In this document: in pieces, positions 1 through 11,431 of the stretch
How positions within the stretch are numbered: position 1 is the stretch's first letter
Layout: the number at the start of each line of letters is the position of its first letter
Assembly (NCBI GenBank): GCA_003116995.1
Contig: BDSL01000143.1
Span: 1 to 64,000 of the forward strand
Length of the DNA stretch: 64,000 nucleotides
Reading direction: 5' to 3'
Origin: Yamagishiella unicocca
Lineage: Eukaryota; Chlorophyta; Chlorophyceae; Chlamydomonadales; Volvocaceae
Notes under the pieces: generated by a model
Told to the model about the DNA's origin: nothing
The model's database searches: none
Seen by the model: the letters and a program-made list of their open reading frames with translations, nothing else
Made by a program: the position numbers and the translations under genes

Positions 1-1
1 A

Positions 2-34
2 GGCGGACCTGATTTATGTGCCTTCAGGTCCGCC
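2..34. repeat. Perfect 10-bp inverted repeat at the window edge
   Basis: Bases 2-11 (GGCGGACCTG) are the exact reverse complement of bases 25-34, with a 13-base loop. It could be a terminator-like hairpin or the edge of an element cut by the window. The rest of 35-383 shows no supported gene. Confidence 0.5.
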
Positions 35-383
35 GGCCATCTGAGCTGTCATAAACACCCAAAACTGAAGTATTCGCATGGTCTACAAGTGTTATAAGTA
101 AGACTTTTCACGACGAACCTATGGACAAAGAATTGCGCCTTTTAGGTTCGCGTTTAGGCATAGGTCTGACTTTGACTGACAGCAGGACACTTTGTCAAGA
201 CATTGTAGTATACTCGGTTAACATAAAAGTATCTCACGCAAAGTAAGGGGACTCGCGCAAGGTAAACGCTCCGATGGCGGGAGCGGCTCGCGCCTTGGAA
301 CGCGAGTGGGATAACGCATTGGATAATGGAGAAGAAGTTTTGTTGGAGGATGCTAATGGTGAACAGAAAAAGCGGTAAGAAAG

Positions 384-2339
384 ATGGATGTAGCCGTTCA
401 ACCATGGCGCGCGCACTCAACCCAGAAGCCCCGCCCAATTAACAATGGTAATAAAAAGTCATCCTGTGTATGCAGGTTTGCCTATGACTCCGACGCGCGA
501 GCGGATCTCGCGGAACGCACGAAGGTGTCCGGGAAGCCGAACACAAAGAGGACCTACGACTCACAGCTCAACAAGCTCTTGGTTGGTACTGCACAGGGCA
601 CAAATGAAATATGGAATGAAATGTGTTTGGGGAGCGAGGGGGAGCGTGAGGGAACATGTTTTGCGGTCTGGAGTGGGGGGAAGGAGGGCCAGGGTTTTGG
701 ACGGCACGAGTGTGTTTGGCAACGAATCAAACGGTTATTGACAGCCTGTTACATGCCCGTGCGTTGCAGGCTCTATGCCAGAAAAAGGACGTCGACATGG
801 GGAAGACCTTCGGCAGGGAGCTTGGTGCCCTCGCAGGAGTCCTGTTCAAGCAGCTCGCAGAGGAGAAGGTACAAGCAGGGTCCATAATTACAATGAACAT
901 TATCTTCCCCATGGAATGCATATAACAAGGATGTTGTACTTGCACAGGTTGGCTTCAAAACGCTTGAGGGAGTGCGCAGCGCTATCGTGAAATTGGACAA
1001 AACCAACCGCCTGACACTGCCGACCGCCTCGGACGAGCCCGCTGTCTCAGCTGTGGAGGAGTTTATGCATGAGAACTGGCCAAGGAAATATGTCTTGGCA
1101 AGAAGGGCTCAAAGTAAGATAGGCCCCCAGAGTTGTTCTCGTGGGGAGGAGGCCTTACTAAGTTCCTGTCTTTTTCCAGGCGCACGCGTGACCCACACGC
1201 CCAGACGGTGAATGACGCTTACGACGAGGACCAGATTGGCAGGGTGTTCTCGCTGATGGCGTCTGGCACCGCTGCGATGCAGAGACTCGGTGGAAGTCGC
1301 TCTACCGGGTGTCGCTTGGGCAGTGTACCGTGCAGCTGCTTCACCACACGGTCACCCGTGGGGATGACAGCCGCTTGCTCTTGGTCTGCTGCATCGGGAA
1401 GCCCAAAGTTGCGCAGACTGTTGGGCCTGTGAGGCGAAGTACATCAACATCGTGGCTTCTATCACATGTACTATGTGGGTGTGGAGGCTACGTCCCACTG
1501 GCACAGCTTGTGAGGAAGTATGGGGACTGCTGGCGACCAGCATGGCTGAAACAGCGCTGGCACGAGCTATGCGAACTTCGTAACTTGTGCTTCCAGGCTA
1601 CCTCCGTAATCCGACGTGTGAGCGAGGAGCAGGCTGTCTTCTGGACGGAAAAGCAGAACCTACACGGCCTGAACAGCCTGAAAGCCTTGCTGAAACACGT
1701 CAAGGACTTAAGGGACAGCGGCCAGTTTGATGTGTACGTCTCCAAAAGTCGACCAGTGTCGTTCATCTCGCCTGCCAAGGCGGACCTCGTGGGGGCCAAG
1801 GCTGCCCGCTTGAAGGCTGCCTTAGATAGCGGAAGCCCGCAAGCAAAGCGGAGGAATTGGCGACATGGGGCGCGGCGTGGAGACAGCTGCCATGGCGGGA
1901 GGCGCCGACCGCGTTGGAGGCAGCGGCGGGCAGGGGGACCGGCGAGGAGACAGCTGCCATGGCGGGAGGCTCCGACACCGCGTTGGAGGCAGCGGCGGGC
2001 AGGGGGACCGGCGAGGAGACAGCTGCCATGGCGGGAGGCTCCGACACCGCGTTGGAGGCAGCGGCGGGCACGATTGCGGTAAAAGAGAGAGAGGCGGGTG
2101 CAAGGAAGAAGAACGTGGATGGCCAAGCGGCGAAGCCAAAGCAGGTACCCAACGGGTACATGTTGTTTACGCAGTCGCAGAAGGCAGAAGCAGCGGCAGC
2201 TGGACAGAGCTCCCTGCCGCATGAGCACACCAAACAAATTGCCTTGAAGTGGCGGCAGCTGTCACAGGCTGAGAGGGACTATTGGAATGCGCAGAGCAAG
2301 CAACTCCGGGAGCACCAAAACCGACCACTGATTGTGTGA
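384..2339 (+). CDS. Putative multi-exon gene ending in an HMG box (exon joins unresolved)
   Basis: The last coding segment, about 2,050-2,339, encodes a convincing HMG box: PNGYMLFTQSQ near its start, then KWRQLSQAERDYWNAQSKQL, which fits the P-x-YMLF and W-x2-LS-x2-E-x3-W pattern of this DNA-bending fold. Upstream protein-like segments lie in changing frames and look like exons: 384 to about 582 (ATG at 384, includes NTKRTYDSQLNKLL), about 770-867, about 951-1,112, about 1,252-1,430 and about 1,530-1,850. Possible junctions are a GTACAAG donor at 868 with an acceptor near 950, and a GTAAGA donor near 1,113 with an acceptor near 1,179. The NTKRTY segment faintly recalls the SAM-like core-binding domain of tyrosine recombinases, so a domesticated or decayed transposon gene is possible. 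A 69-bp coding repeat at 1,881-2,086 shifts frame between its first and second copies, which may mean a frameshift or missed intron. The full join is not established. Confidence 0.4.
1881..2086 (+). repeat. 69-bp coding tandem repeat upstream of the HMG box
   Basis: About three copies of a 69-bp unit that reads in the HMG-box frame as a 23-residue Gly/Ala/Glu-rich repeat (core ETAAMAGGSDTALEAAAG). Copies two and three are in register, while the first is 67 bp after a short deletion, so the frame entering the array differs from the frame leaving it. Confidence 0.75.
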
Positions 2340-2795
2340 ATCCCTGGAAGGCGCGCAACTTATGCTGCGTGTGATCAGATGAAGGCCGGGCCGCTGTGTG
2401 AATCCCTGGAAGGCGCGCGACTTGCGCTGCGTGTGATCAGATGAAGGGCCGGGGCCGCTGTGTGAATCCCTGGAGGCCGCGACTTGCGCTGCGTGTGATC
2501 AGATGAAGGGCCGGGGCCGCTGTGTGAATCCCTGGAAGGCGCGCGACTGCGCTGCGTGTGATCTGATGATTGAATCATTAATCAGATGAAGGGCCGGGGC
2601 CGCTGTGTGAATCCCTGGAAGGCGCGCGACTTGCGCTGCGTGTGATCTGATGAAGGACCGGGGCCGCTGTGTGAATCCCTGGAAGGCGCGCGACTTGCGC
2701 TGCGTGTGATCAAATGAAGGGCCGGGGCCGCTGTGTGGATCCCTGGCAGGCGCGCGACTTGCACTTCGTGTAACCTGATGAAGGGCTGATTCCGC
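2325..2795. repeat. ~62-65-bp tandem array, about seven copies
   Basis: The unit begins CTGTGTGAATCCCTGGAAGG and ends in a TGATCAGATGAAGGGCCGGG-like segment. Starts lie near 2,330, 2,393, 2,458, 2,520, 2,602, 2,667 and 2,730. The 2,520-2,602 copy carries an extra ~20-bp AT-rich insertion. The first copy contains the HMG-gene stop codon, so the array may have grown out of that gene's 3' end. Confidence 0.85.
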
Positions 2796-2805
2796 AGAAT
2801 GAAAT

Positions 2806-5250
2806 CCTGCCCCACCAGCTCTCAAATATCATACTAGGCACTAGTTGGGCGCGGCGGCGGTGGCCTAGGGTCGCGTAAGGCAACAATCGGGCACTTTCCC
2901 TCTCCCAGCCCCTCCAGCAGCAAGGGAGCGCCTGGACCGCCGAAAGCGGGTTTGCTCTCCTGGTTAAAGCCAGGCCAGCCCCCCGAGCTCTCAAATATCA
3001 TACTAGCACTAGTAGGGTCGCGTACGGCAACAATCGGGCACTTTCCCTCTCCCAGCCCCTCCAGCAGCAAGGGAGCGCCTGGACCGCCGAAAGCGGGTTT
3101 GCTCTCCTGGTTAAAGCCAGGCCAGCCCCCGCGCCCCACCAGCTCTCAAATATCATACGAGGCACTAGTTGGGAGCGGCGGCGGTGGCTTAGGGTCGCGT
3201 ACGGCAACAATCGGGCACTTTCCCTCTCCCTGCCCTCCAGCAGCAAGGGAGCGCCTGGACCGCCGAAAGCGGGTTTGCTCTCCTGGTTAAAGCCAGGCCA
3301 GCCCCCCGCGCCCCACCAGCACTCAAATATCATACTAGGCACTAGTTGGGCGCGGCGGGCGGTGGCCTAGGGTCGCGTACGGCAACAATCGGGCACTTTC
3401 CCTCTCCCAGCCCCTCCAGCAGCAAGGGAGCGCCTGGACCGCCGAAAGCGGGTTTGCTCTCCTGGTTAAAGCCAGGCCAGCCCCCGCGCCCCACCAGCTC
3501 TCAATATCATACGAGGCACTAGTTGGGAGCGGCGGCGGTGGCTTAGGGTCGCGTACGGCAACAATCGGGCACTTTCCCTCTCCCAGCCCCTCCAGCAGCA
3601 AGGGAGCGCCTGGACCGCCGAAAGCGGGTTTGCTCTCCTGGTTAAAGCCAGGCCAGCCCCCCGCGCCCCACCAGCACTCAAATATCATACTAGGCACTAG
3701 TTGGGCGCGGCGGCGGTGGCCTAGGGTCGCGTACGGCAACAATCGGGCACTTTCCCTCTCCCAGCCCCTCCAGCAGCAAGGGAGCGCCTGGACCGCCGAA
3801 AGCGGGTTTGCTCTCCTGGTTAAAGCCAGGCCAGCCCCCCGCGCCCCACCAGCTCTCAAATATCATACGAGGCACTAGTTGGGAGCGGCGGCGGTGGCTT
3901 AGGGTCGCGTACGGCAACAATCGGGCACTTTCCTCTCCCAGCCCCTCCAGCAGCAAGGGAGCGCCTGGACCGCCGAAAGCGGGTTTGCTCTCCTGGTTAA
4001 AGCCAGGCCAGCCCCCCGCGCCCCACCAGCACTCAAATATCATACTAGGCACTAGTTGGGCGCGGCGGCGGTGGCCTAGGGTCGCGTACGGCAACAATCG
4101 GGCACTTTCCCTCTCCCAGCCCCTCCAGCAGCAAGGGAGCGCCTGGACCGCCGAAAGCGGGTTTGCTCTCCTGGTTAAAGCCAGGCCAGCCCCCGCGCCC
4201 CACCAGCTCTCAAATATCATACGAGGCACTAGTTGGGAGCGGCGGCGGTGGCTTAGGGTCGCGTACGGCAACAATCGGGCACTTTCCCTCTCCCAGCCCC
4301 TCCAGCAGCAAGGGAGCGCCTGGACCGCCGAAAGCGGGTTTGCTCTCCTGGTTAAAGCCAGACCAGCCCCCCGCGCCCCACCAGCTCTCAAATATCATAC
4401 TAGGCACTAGTTGGGCGCGGCGGCGGTGGCCTAGGGTCGCGTACGGCAACAATCGGGCACTTTCCCTCTCCCAGCCCTCCAGCAGCAAGGGAGCGCCTGG
4501 ACCGCCGAAAGCGGGTTTGCTCTCCTGGTTAAAGCCAGGCCAGCCCCCCGCGCCCCACCAGCTCTCAGATATCATACGAGGCACTAGTTGGGAGCGGCGG
4601 CGGTGGCTTAGGGTCGCGTACGGCAACAATCGGGCACTTTCCCTCTCCCAGCCCCTCCAGCAGCAAGGGAGCGCCTGGACCGCCGAAAGCGGGTTTGCTC
4701 TCCTGGTTAAAGCCAGGCCAGCCCCCCGCGCCCCACCAGCTCTCAAATATCATACGAGGCACTAGTTGGGCGCGGCGGCGGTGGCCTAGGGTCGCGTACG
4801 GCAACAATCGGGCACTTTCCCTCTCCGGGCACTTTCCCTCTCCCAGCCCCTCCAGCAGCAAGGGAGCGCCTGGACCGCCGAAAGCGGGTTTGCTCTCCTG
4901 GTTAAAGCCAGACCAGCCCCCCGCGCCCCACCAGCTCTCAAATATCATACTAGGCACTAGTTGGGAGCGGCGGCGGTGGCCTAGGGTCGCGTACGGTAAC
5001 AATCGGGCACTTTCCCTCTCCCAGCCCCTCCAGCAGCAAGGGAGCGCCTGGACCGCCGAAAGCGGGTTTGCTCTCCTGGTTAAAGCCAGACCAGCCCCCC
5101 GCCCCCACCAGCTCTCAAATATCATACTAGGTACTAGTTGGGCGCGGCGGCGGTGGCCTAGGGTCGCGTACCGCAACAATCGGGCACTTTCCCTCTCCCA
5201 GCCCCTCCAGCAGCAAGGGAGCGCCTGGACCGCCGAAAGCGGGACTAAGC
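2806..5250. repeat. ~178-bp satellite, about 14 copies, with alternating A/B subtypes
   Basis: Each unit contains CTCTCAAATATCATACTAGG, then GCGTACGGCAACAATCGGGC, then a GGTTAAAGCCAGGCCAGCCC segment. Copies start near 2,815, 2,985 (internally deleted), 3,138, 3,318, 3,494, 3,671, 3,849, 4,026, 4,202, 4,379, 4,557, 4,735, 4,931 and 5,108. Two variants alternate: one has TTGGGCGCGG with GGCCTAGGG, the other TTGGGAGCGG with GGCTTAGGG. The copy near 4,735 has a short internal duplication. Open frames on both strands come from the repeat and are not genes. Confidence 0.93.
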
Positions 5251-6363
5251 CGGCCCCCCGCTGTATGGGGCGCAGGAGTTCTCTCTGGGGCGCAGGGGGC
5301 GACTGCCGGCAAGGGCTGTGATTGTGGGGGCGGGCAAAACCCCCAATGAAAGCGCGAGCACCGGCGCCTTGCACGAGAACATGGTGCACGCCCGAGCTGC
5401 AGCATTCACTGAGTGTAACTGAGTGTAGTCCGAGCCTTCCTGGCGCTTAGGGTGGTCTCGCGCGCGCGCGCTTAGGATCGACGACGATCATCTAGCTCAA
5501 GTAAGCTGCAAGCTCACACCTTCTGAAGAGGTGTAACGCTATGCAATGAACAGCAATGGACAGCCTACGTTACAAGAACCGCGGTCGTCAACGCCACCGA
5601 GATAGCGACAGTCGTTCCTCTTGTGCATGTTGACCGCAGACCGCAACACATCGGACTCTGAAGGGGTCTCACCCCTTTACGTATTATACTGATTGGACTT
5701 GGCAAAGAAGCCCTGTACGGACGCTCGTGTAGCGTTACTTTCCCGCGGCTTTTACTTTCGCGAGGAATGGCGAGTGCATTGCCATACAGGAGTGGCAGAG
5801 TGGCCGTCCGCGCGCCTCCTGGCCCGCCCAAAGTGCTTTGCTGGCTTTGCTGGCCTCCATGGGACGTGCATCGCTCCACAAAGCGCGTCGCCACAGCTCC
5901 TGCGACGCTCGAGCGACCCGAAAAAGTTCCGTAGGAAGGTTCCCTGCCGGAATGCCGCGCGAGCCGGCCCGAAGCTGCGAGTTGCCAGGTCGAAACAGGG
6001 CGCGTCCGCCGGAGCGTCCGCCCTGGGTCGGCCGGCTGGACGAGCGCGTACGGCGCCCGGTCCGCCGGCACCCGATATGTGCAGATACTTGAGGGTCTTG
6101 GCGCTGGCGTGGATGGTCTAGAGATAGACCGATCGACGGTCACGTACCAAGGCATGCATCTTCAGCCTATGGTCTTGTCAGAGTCTGACATAGCGCTCGG
6201 TTAGGCATACATAGTGGAGGCTACTACAATGCTAAAGTTAAAGACTCTTTGGCGCGTACGTTCGCTCGTGTAAAAGTTTGTGGGGTCCTACGGATTTGCA
6301 ACGCGCGGGGATCTCCATCGGCAGCCCGCTGGGCAGCCGGCTTGGACAGCCAGCTGGCCCGCC
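5251..6363. other. Spacer and probable 5' region of MYND gene A
   Basis: No supported gene. The stretch contains a short alternating CG run near 5,460. The segment at about 6,199-6,224 resembles about 11,303-11,331 upstream of the paralogue, so the duplicated unit extends into the 5' region. Confidence 0.5.
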
Positions 6364-9300
6364 ATGGAACCATTTACCCAACTGCTTTGGTGCGCTAATG
6401 AACGGTTGTCTAAGGCAGCTGCACGGCTTCGCGAGGTGGGGTTAGCCGGCCTGTCGGGCCAAACCGACCCTCCGCTGGCCGCTGCGCAAGCTTTCAACGC
6501 CGTCGAACACCTTCGGTCTCAAATCATTGGCCTGCTTGTTACTCAAGTCAGGCACGGTGGCATCGGGAACGATCCCGATGTCACAGACACCAGCATCCTC
6601 CAGGCGCTGCAGCGCTTATTGGCTGTCTCGGTGCGGAGGCCGGCGACAATCTCAGCCGACGGCTTTATCAGTGAAGAAGACCTTGCGTACAGCGTGATCA
6701 CCCGCCATGCTGTGGAGCTTAGCTGCGCGCTAATATCCCTCACTCACGACTGGAATTCCTGTGCCAACGATACGCGCAGCCTCGCTGGTATCAACTTCGC
6801 GCTGACGCTCATGCGCATGCACACCTTCCACTGCTACAGCCGGCAGCTCGCGGCCATCACCGCCATCGCGTCAGAGGAGGTATGGCCTGCAGCATGGACG
6901 TCATCGGCGCCAAGCCATGGGGAGGGTGTTGCAGCGGGAACGGGTGTTGACCCCGAGCACGCGCAACGCACCGCGGGCCTCGGCGAGCCTGTACGGGAGC
7001 ACGTCATCACCTTCTTGTTCGGGGGCCTTCACCTGCTGCGTGTGCTTTCAGGAATCGGTCGCTATGTGTCCGACGGCTATCGCCCTCCGCTCGGTGCTGT
7101 TGGCGGGGAAACCGCGACGGGGACAGAGCAGATGGACATGCCCAGGCGGCGTGCTATGGTGTACGAGCTGGCGGCGGCGCTACGCGACAGCTGCTTTGTG
7201 GAGCACTTGGCGAAGGCTTGGCTGACGATGCAGTGCAAGCCCTCGGAGTTGCGAGCCTTGCCGCAACAGTTGGATGCGACTTGGGTGTCGAACCTCCTGC
7301 TTGGCCTCAGCAATTTGCAACAGATCAGCTTTCGCTGCAGAGAGGAGGGCATGGAGGCAGAAGCCGCTGCCCTGCAAGGCGCGATCTCCGGCAGCTGCGT
7401 GCAGTGCCTGGTGCTGGCGATGGGGGTGGCGACGTTGCACTCCGCTGATGGCGGCCCCGTGTACGGCATGCCTCAGGAGCTGCTGCGCTGCCTGCCGGTA
7501 CCAGACCACGCGCACGTATGGTACAAAGAAGCTGACAGGTGCTACATCTTTGACAATGTCTTCAACGGCGTTATCCAAATGCTGATTGTAGCATTAAACA
7601 GCACCACCGCTGGGGCGCGTTCATTACCGCTGGGGCGCCGCTCTGCGATTGCGCTGCTGCTGCGGATAGGCCGCTGCGCCATGGCATCGATGCTGACGTG
7701 GACACGGCTCCGGGACGCAGAGGTGCATCAGGTGTCGCCCTCTCCACCACCCACCGCAAGTGCCGGCGGGGGTAGCGGCGACGGCGCCGTCCAGCCGCCA
7801 CCTGGCCCGCCTGGCTGCAAGCTGGCCGCGTCGCCGTACGTGGCCACCGTTGCCTGCGTGGAAGCCCTAAACCTGGCGGTGAAGTGGCCTGGGGCAGCTA
7901 GGACGGTCCTAGCGGAGGAGGAGTATTGGAGGCTGGTGGCTGGCACTGCCCGGGAGCTGCAGGTAGCGGGCTTGACACGCGAGCACCTGCACATGTTCGC
8001 CCAACTGCTGCAGCCGCCACCCGGGTTCGATCCCGGTTTGCAACGATGCGGTAAGTGAAGGATTAAGACAGGTATACACTTGCGTGTGGCTTCGAGCACG
8101 TGTGGGCGTAGTTAGTGCATGCGGTTCAAGTGTCCGCATGCTGGCTGTTGACCCATTTGGGGAAGGAGCAGCATTGGGGTACACTGGTGGCATGGCGGAT
8201 GGGTGGGTGCAGGGTTGAGCAGGGCCAGGGTGCTTGGGGAGGGAACCCTGCCACGCACGTCGTCGTGGATAGCCGTTCGGTGCTCGCTCTGCGTTCGCTG
8301 AGGGACGAGGGGTTACGTGTCCGCAATGTTGGCTCGTTGCATATCCAGCTCGTCCTATTATCCACTACCACGCATGCGGGCACTGTACCGTACCCTGAGG
8401 ATATCGTCGGGCATATATAAATAATTAATTTGAAAAAAAGTGCAAAGTAGCGCAAAAACAAATAATTCCTTCAGGGGGTGCGCGACTTAGGAAATTAATT
8501 GCCAGGCAGCCTGCGCGACTTTGTGAAAACTGTGAGACGCCCCCCTACTGTGCCCGTACCGTACGTACCCATACCCAGCGGCCTACCCGAACACACTTCC
8601 ACCTAGAGACACCGAAAGACCTTCGGCATTGGCATCATACTAACCAATATTGTCGAAGGAAGTGGGTTGACGTAAGAGCTTACACGCAGATACCGGTAGT
8701 GGGTTTAGGGTATAGCTGCGCGACGTTGGAATAAATTCCTGTCAGGGGTGCGCGATTCCAAAAAATAAATAATTCCTTCCAGGGCTGCGCGACCCCGAAA
8801 GATAATTACAAAATTTAGGGGTGCGCGACGATCAGCCGTAGGTACGGTAATCACAATCTCGGTGTTCACTTGTGATCCTGATTCGTTTCATCGTTTGCAC
8901 ATACCTCCCGCTCCCACAGGCCCCTTGCCGCCATCACCTCCGCCCTGGACGGCGATGGCGCTCTGCGGGGGCCTGCTGCCCTGCCTGGAGCGCCTGCTGC
9001 GGCGGGCGGGTGAGGCACCTCGCGGCCCAGAAGCAGCTGTCGTGAGTGCCCTGTTCAAAGGTACGCGGCACCATTCATGGTCCTATCTGTGGTCCCTGCT
9101 CGCCTATGGCGAGCCACGCCAGGCGGCGGCGCTGATGTCCACCCTCGGCAAAGTCCTGCGGCGCCTGACGCCGCAGCTGCTCGTCGGGTGTTCAGCCGGC
9201 AGTCACAGCCCGGCAGCTGATGCAGAGGCGCTAGGCATCAACGACCTGGCAGTGTCGCTTTCATGTACCTTGTCTGATGCGCTGGGCCACGGTATTCTTT

Positions 9301-10445
9301 GGATGTCGAATACATCCTCAGCCGGGCAATCGCACGAGGGCGACAGTCGCGACTCGCCGGCAGCAGCAGCCGCTCAGCAACTCGGCTCGGTCTTGATGCA
9401 CGCCGCTTACAATTGGCTGCCGACACTGTCAAAGGTGCTGAACGTGCGGTTGAGGAATCTTGAGCAGCACCACCGTTGGCCTGCAGACGGAGTCGACATT
9501 GCGGTCCTCACCTGGCTAGCGTGTTTGACGTTCTCGCTTTGCAAAGAACCCGTCGCGGCGGCGGTGGTCAGCGGCACGCCCGCCGACGTGGCGGCGGCCG
9601 TGAGCGATTTGACACGGATGCTGCTACTGGAAGTGCGCATGATGGCGCAACTGGAAGATGCCCTGGGCGCCGCGAGGGAGCTGCATGGCAGCGGCTGCTG
9701 GGACGCCAGGCACCTAGCAAGGATCGTCGAGTGCTCCAGTTCTGTTGCCGAATACTTCCCAGATGTTCAGCTGGCATTCCAGATAACAGTCGTGCAATCC
9801 GCCATCGCCAGAGAAGCGGCAGGCGCTGAGGGCGGCAGTGGCGCAGCTGGCAGCGGCGCCGGTGGCAACGTCAGCGGCAGCGGCCGGCCTGCTGGTGGCG
9901 GGCGCGGGTCGCAACCACGCCGTGACGGCCGCGGCCGTGGTGGCAGTAGCACTGCCGCTGCTGGCAGTGGTCCTGTCGCTGATGACGGTTCAGGAGCGCC
10001 GGCCGCAGCAGGCAGCAGCGCGGCCGGTGCTGGCGCTGCCGGGCGCGGCGAGGCCAACGTGTTCGGCTGGCAGCCTCATAACTTCCGTTACTTGCAGGAG
10101 GTGCTGCAGCGTGAGGAGGACTGCACGGCGGCGGCTTCGTGCGCGGGTGAAATGGCAGAGCTGCTGGAGCAGTGGGCCGCAGGCGTGACTCACTTGGCTG
10201 CGCGTAATTGCAATCGAGATGGCTTCTTCTTTGACGTGTCGTTGCTGGTGTCGGCTCGCGGCCTGCTGCGCACCTGCACCCACCGCGGCTGCACCAACCT
10301 GGCCGGAGACAGCGAGGCGGAGCTGCGGCTGCGGGCGTGTGACGGCTGCGGCGCGGCGTGGTACTGCTGCCGGGAGTGCCAGCTGGCGCACTGGCGGGCG
10401 GGGCACAGGGAGCAGTGCGGCGGGCGTCAGAGGCGGGGAGGATGA
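6364..10445 (+). CDS. MYND-finger protein, tandem copy A (1,070 aa, two exons)
   Basis: Exon 1 is 6,364-8,050 and exon 2 is 8,920-10,445. The donor GCG/GTAAGTG and acceptor CTCCCACAG/GC are both phase 1 and rebuild a glycine codon, so two frames that look separate form one gene. ATG 6,364 was chosen because its context aligns with ATG 11,432 of copy B; the frame is open further upstream without an ATG. Residues 1 to about 850 are mostly helical, without a family I can name. A Gly/Ala/Arg-rich linker follows. The last 56 residues form a MYND zinc finger (C-x4-C, then C-x2-C, WYCCREC, then H and C near 1,058-1,062). MYND fingers usually bind proline-rich partner peptides; here that role is inferred. 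No SET domain is visible. The second gene of this pair lies 1 kb downstream on the same strand. Confidence 0.85.
8372..8873. mobile_element. ~500-bp insertion in the intron of MYND gene A
   Basis: The introns of copies A and B align on both sides, but A carries about 500 extra bases. They are AT-richer than their surroundings and contain six near-copies of a GGGTGCGCGAC-like motif (near 8,478, 8,511, 8,714, 8,742, 8,782 and 8,818). The ends share an imperfect inverted ACCGTACC motif (about 8,386-8,396 and 8,842-8,850). This may be a small non-autonomous element, but no clear target-site duplication was found. Confidence 0.45.
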
Positions 10446-11431
10446 CCGCTGAGGAGCCAGTGGGGGTCATGTTCCCCAGGGGCGTGCATGTGCATGTGCG
10501 TGTCGTCCGTGCAACCGATGTGGGTCTGCGGGCTGGCAGCGATGCTGCAGCCCCTACAGCGGCCGGCTTGCTGGACACTTAGATGCACTAGCATGATGCT
10601 AAGACGTGGTGGGCGCCTTCCGCCTGGTAGCTGATGTGGTGGCGGGTGCGGGAGGCGATGTTGCAGGGGACGTGACGGCGACCAGGTAGTGCTGCAAGGG
10701 CTGCTAGGCTAGAACGGGGTTGATTGCGTGGTTGCAATGTGTACATTACTCCGTCGTGGCATCTCGAATGTCTGGGATACGTTCCCACCTAATGTTGACT
10801 TCACTGGGGAGTGCAACGCAAGGCGACTGGCATCTTGTGCTGACAGTGTGCTGTATCGCCAGGGGCACGTAAGGCCCAGGCTATTGCCAGGGGCACGCTG
10901 GCGTGGCTTCCTAGGATTTACTTGTGAGCTACGTTCCGACAATAACGCCCCGACACGTTGCCCAACACACAGCCTCTAGGCGACCTACCGTAACGCATCC
11001 AAAGTTCACCGCGACCCACATGCCGCGGACTACTCGGCGCTGCCACCTCAAGCACATGGCCATCGTGTTTGTCCGCAGCGCTGCCATTAGAACTGCAAGT
11101 GCACAAGCATTAGGTCGTTCCTGTTCGTTCTTACAGTTGGTTCGTTGTTTGTCGTACAGCATTCCCGCGGCAAAGTGCGCAGCTCAGTCATGCTCGAGGC
11201 AAATTAACATCCACGCTGGTATAGAGAGTGACCTTCCCATTGTAGTGGCACGCATATTCAGGCCATGCTCCTGTGTTCCTGTCATTATTAGTTGGCATAT
11301 CGCCCGGTTGGACATAAGTTGTGGAGGCTCTTAACGTTCAAGCGTGTCCGGTCACTCCTTTTATAGTTCATGGCGTCCTAGTAACTGCGAAATTGCGTTC
11401 GGAACCTCTGTCGGCAGCGGGCTGGTCAAGC
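10446..11431. other. Spacer between MYND genes A and B
   Basis: The first ~45 bases after the stop of gene A match the bases after the stop of gene B, so the duplication includes part of the 3' UTR. The rest holds the presumed 3' end of A and the 5' region of B. No coding sequence is supported. Confidence 0.5.

Noticed and set aside
2825..5389. Long open frames on both strands across the 178-bp satellite (up to 274 codons)
   Set aside because: They arise from repeating units whose length keeps frames open. There is no domain, and the frames shift with each indel.
8041..8058. Stop codon after LQRCGK as the real end of a separate gene upstream of the MYND frame
   Set aside because: A GTAAGTG donor lies just before the stop and matches a phase-1 acceptor at 8,919. 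The same arrangement exists in copy B.
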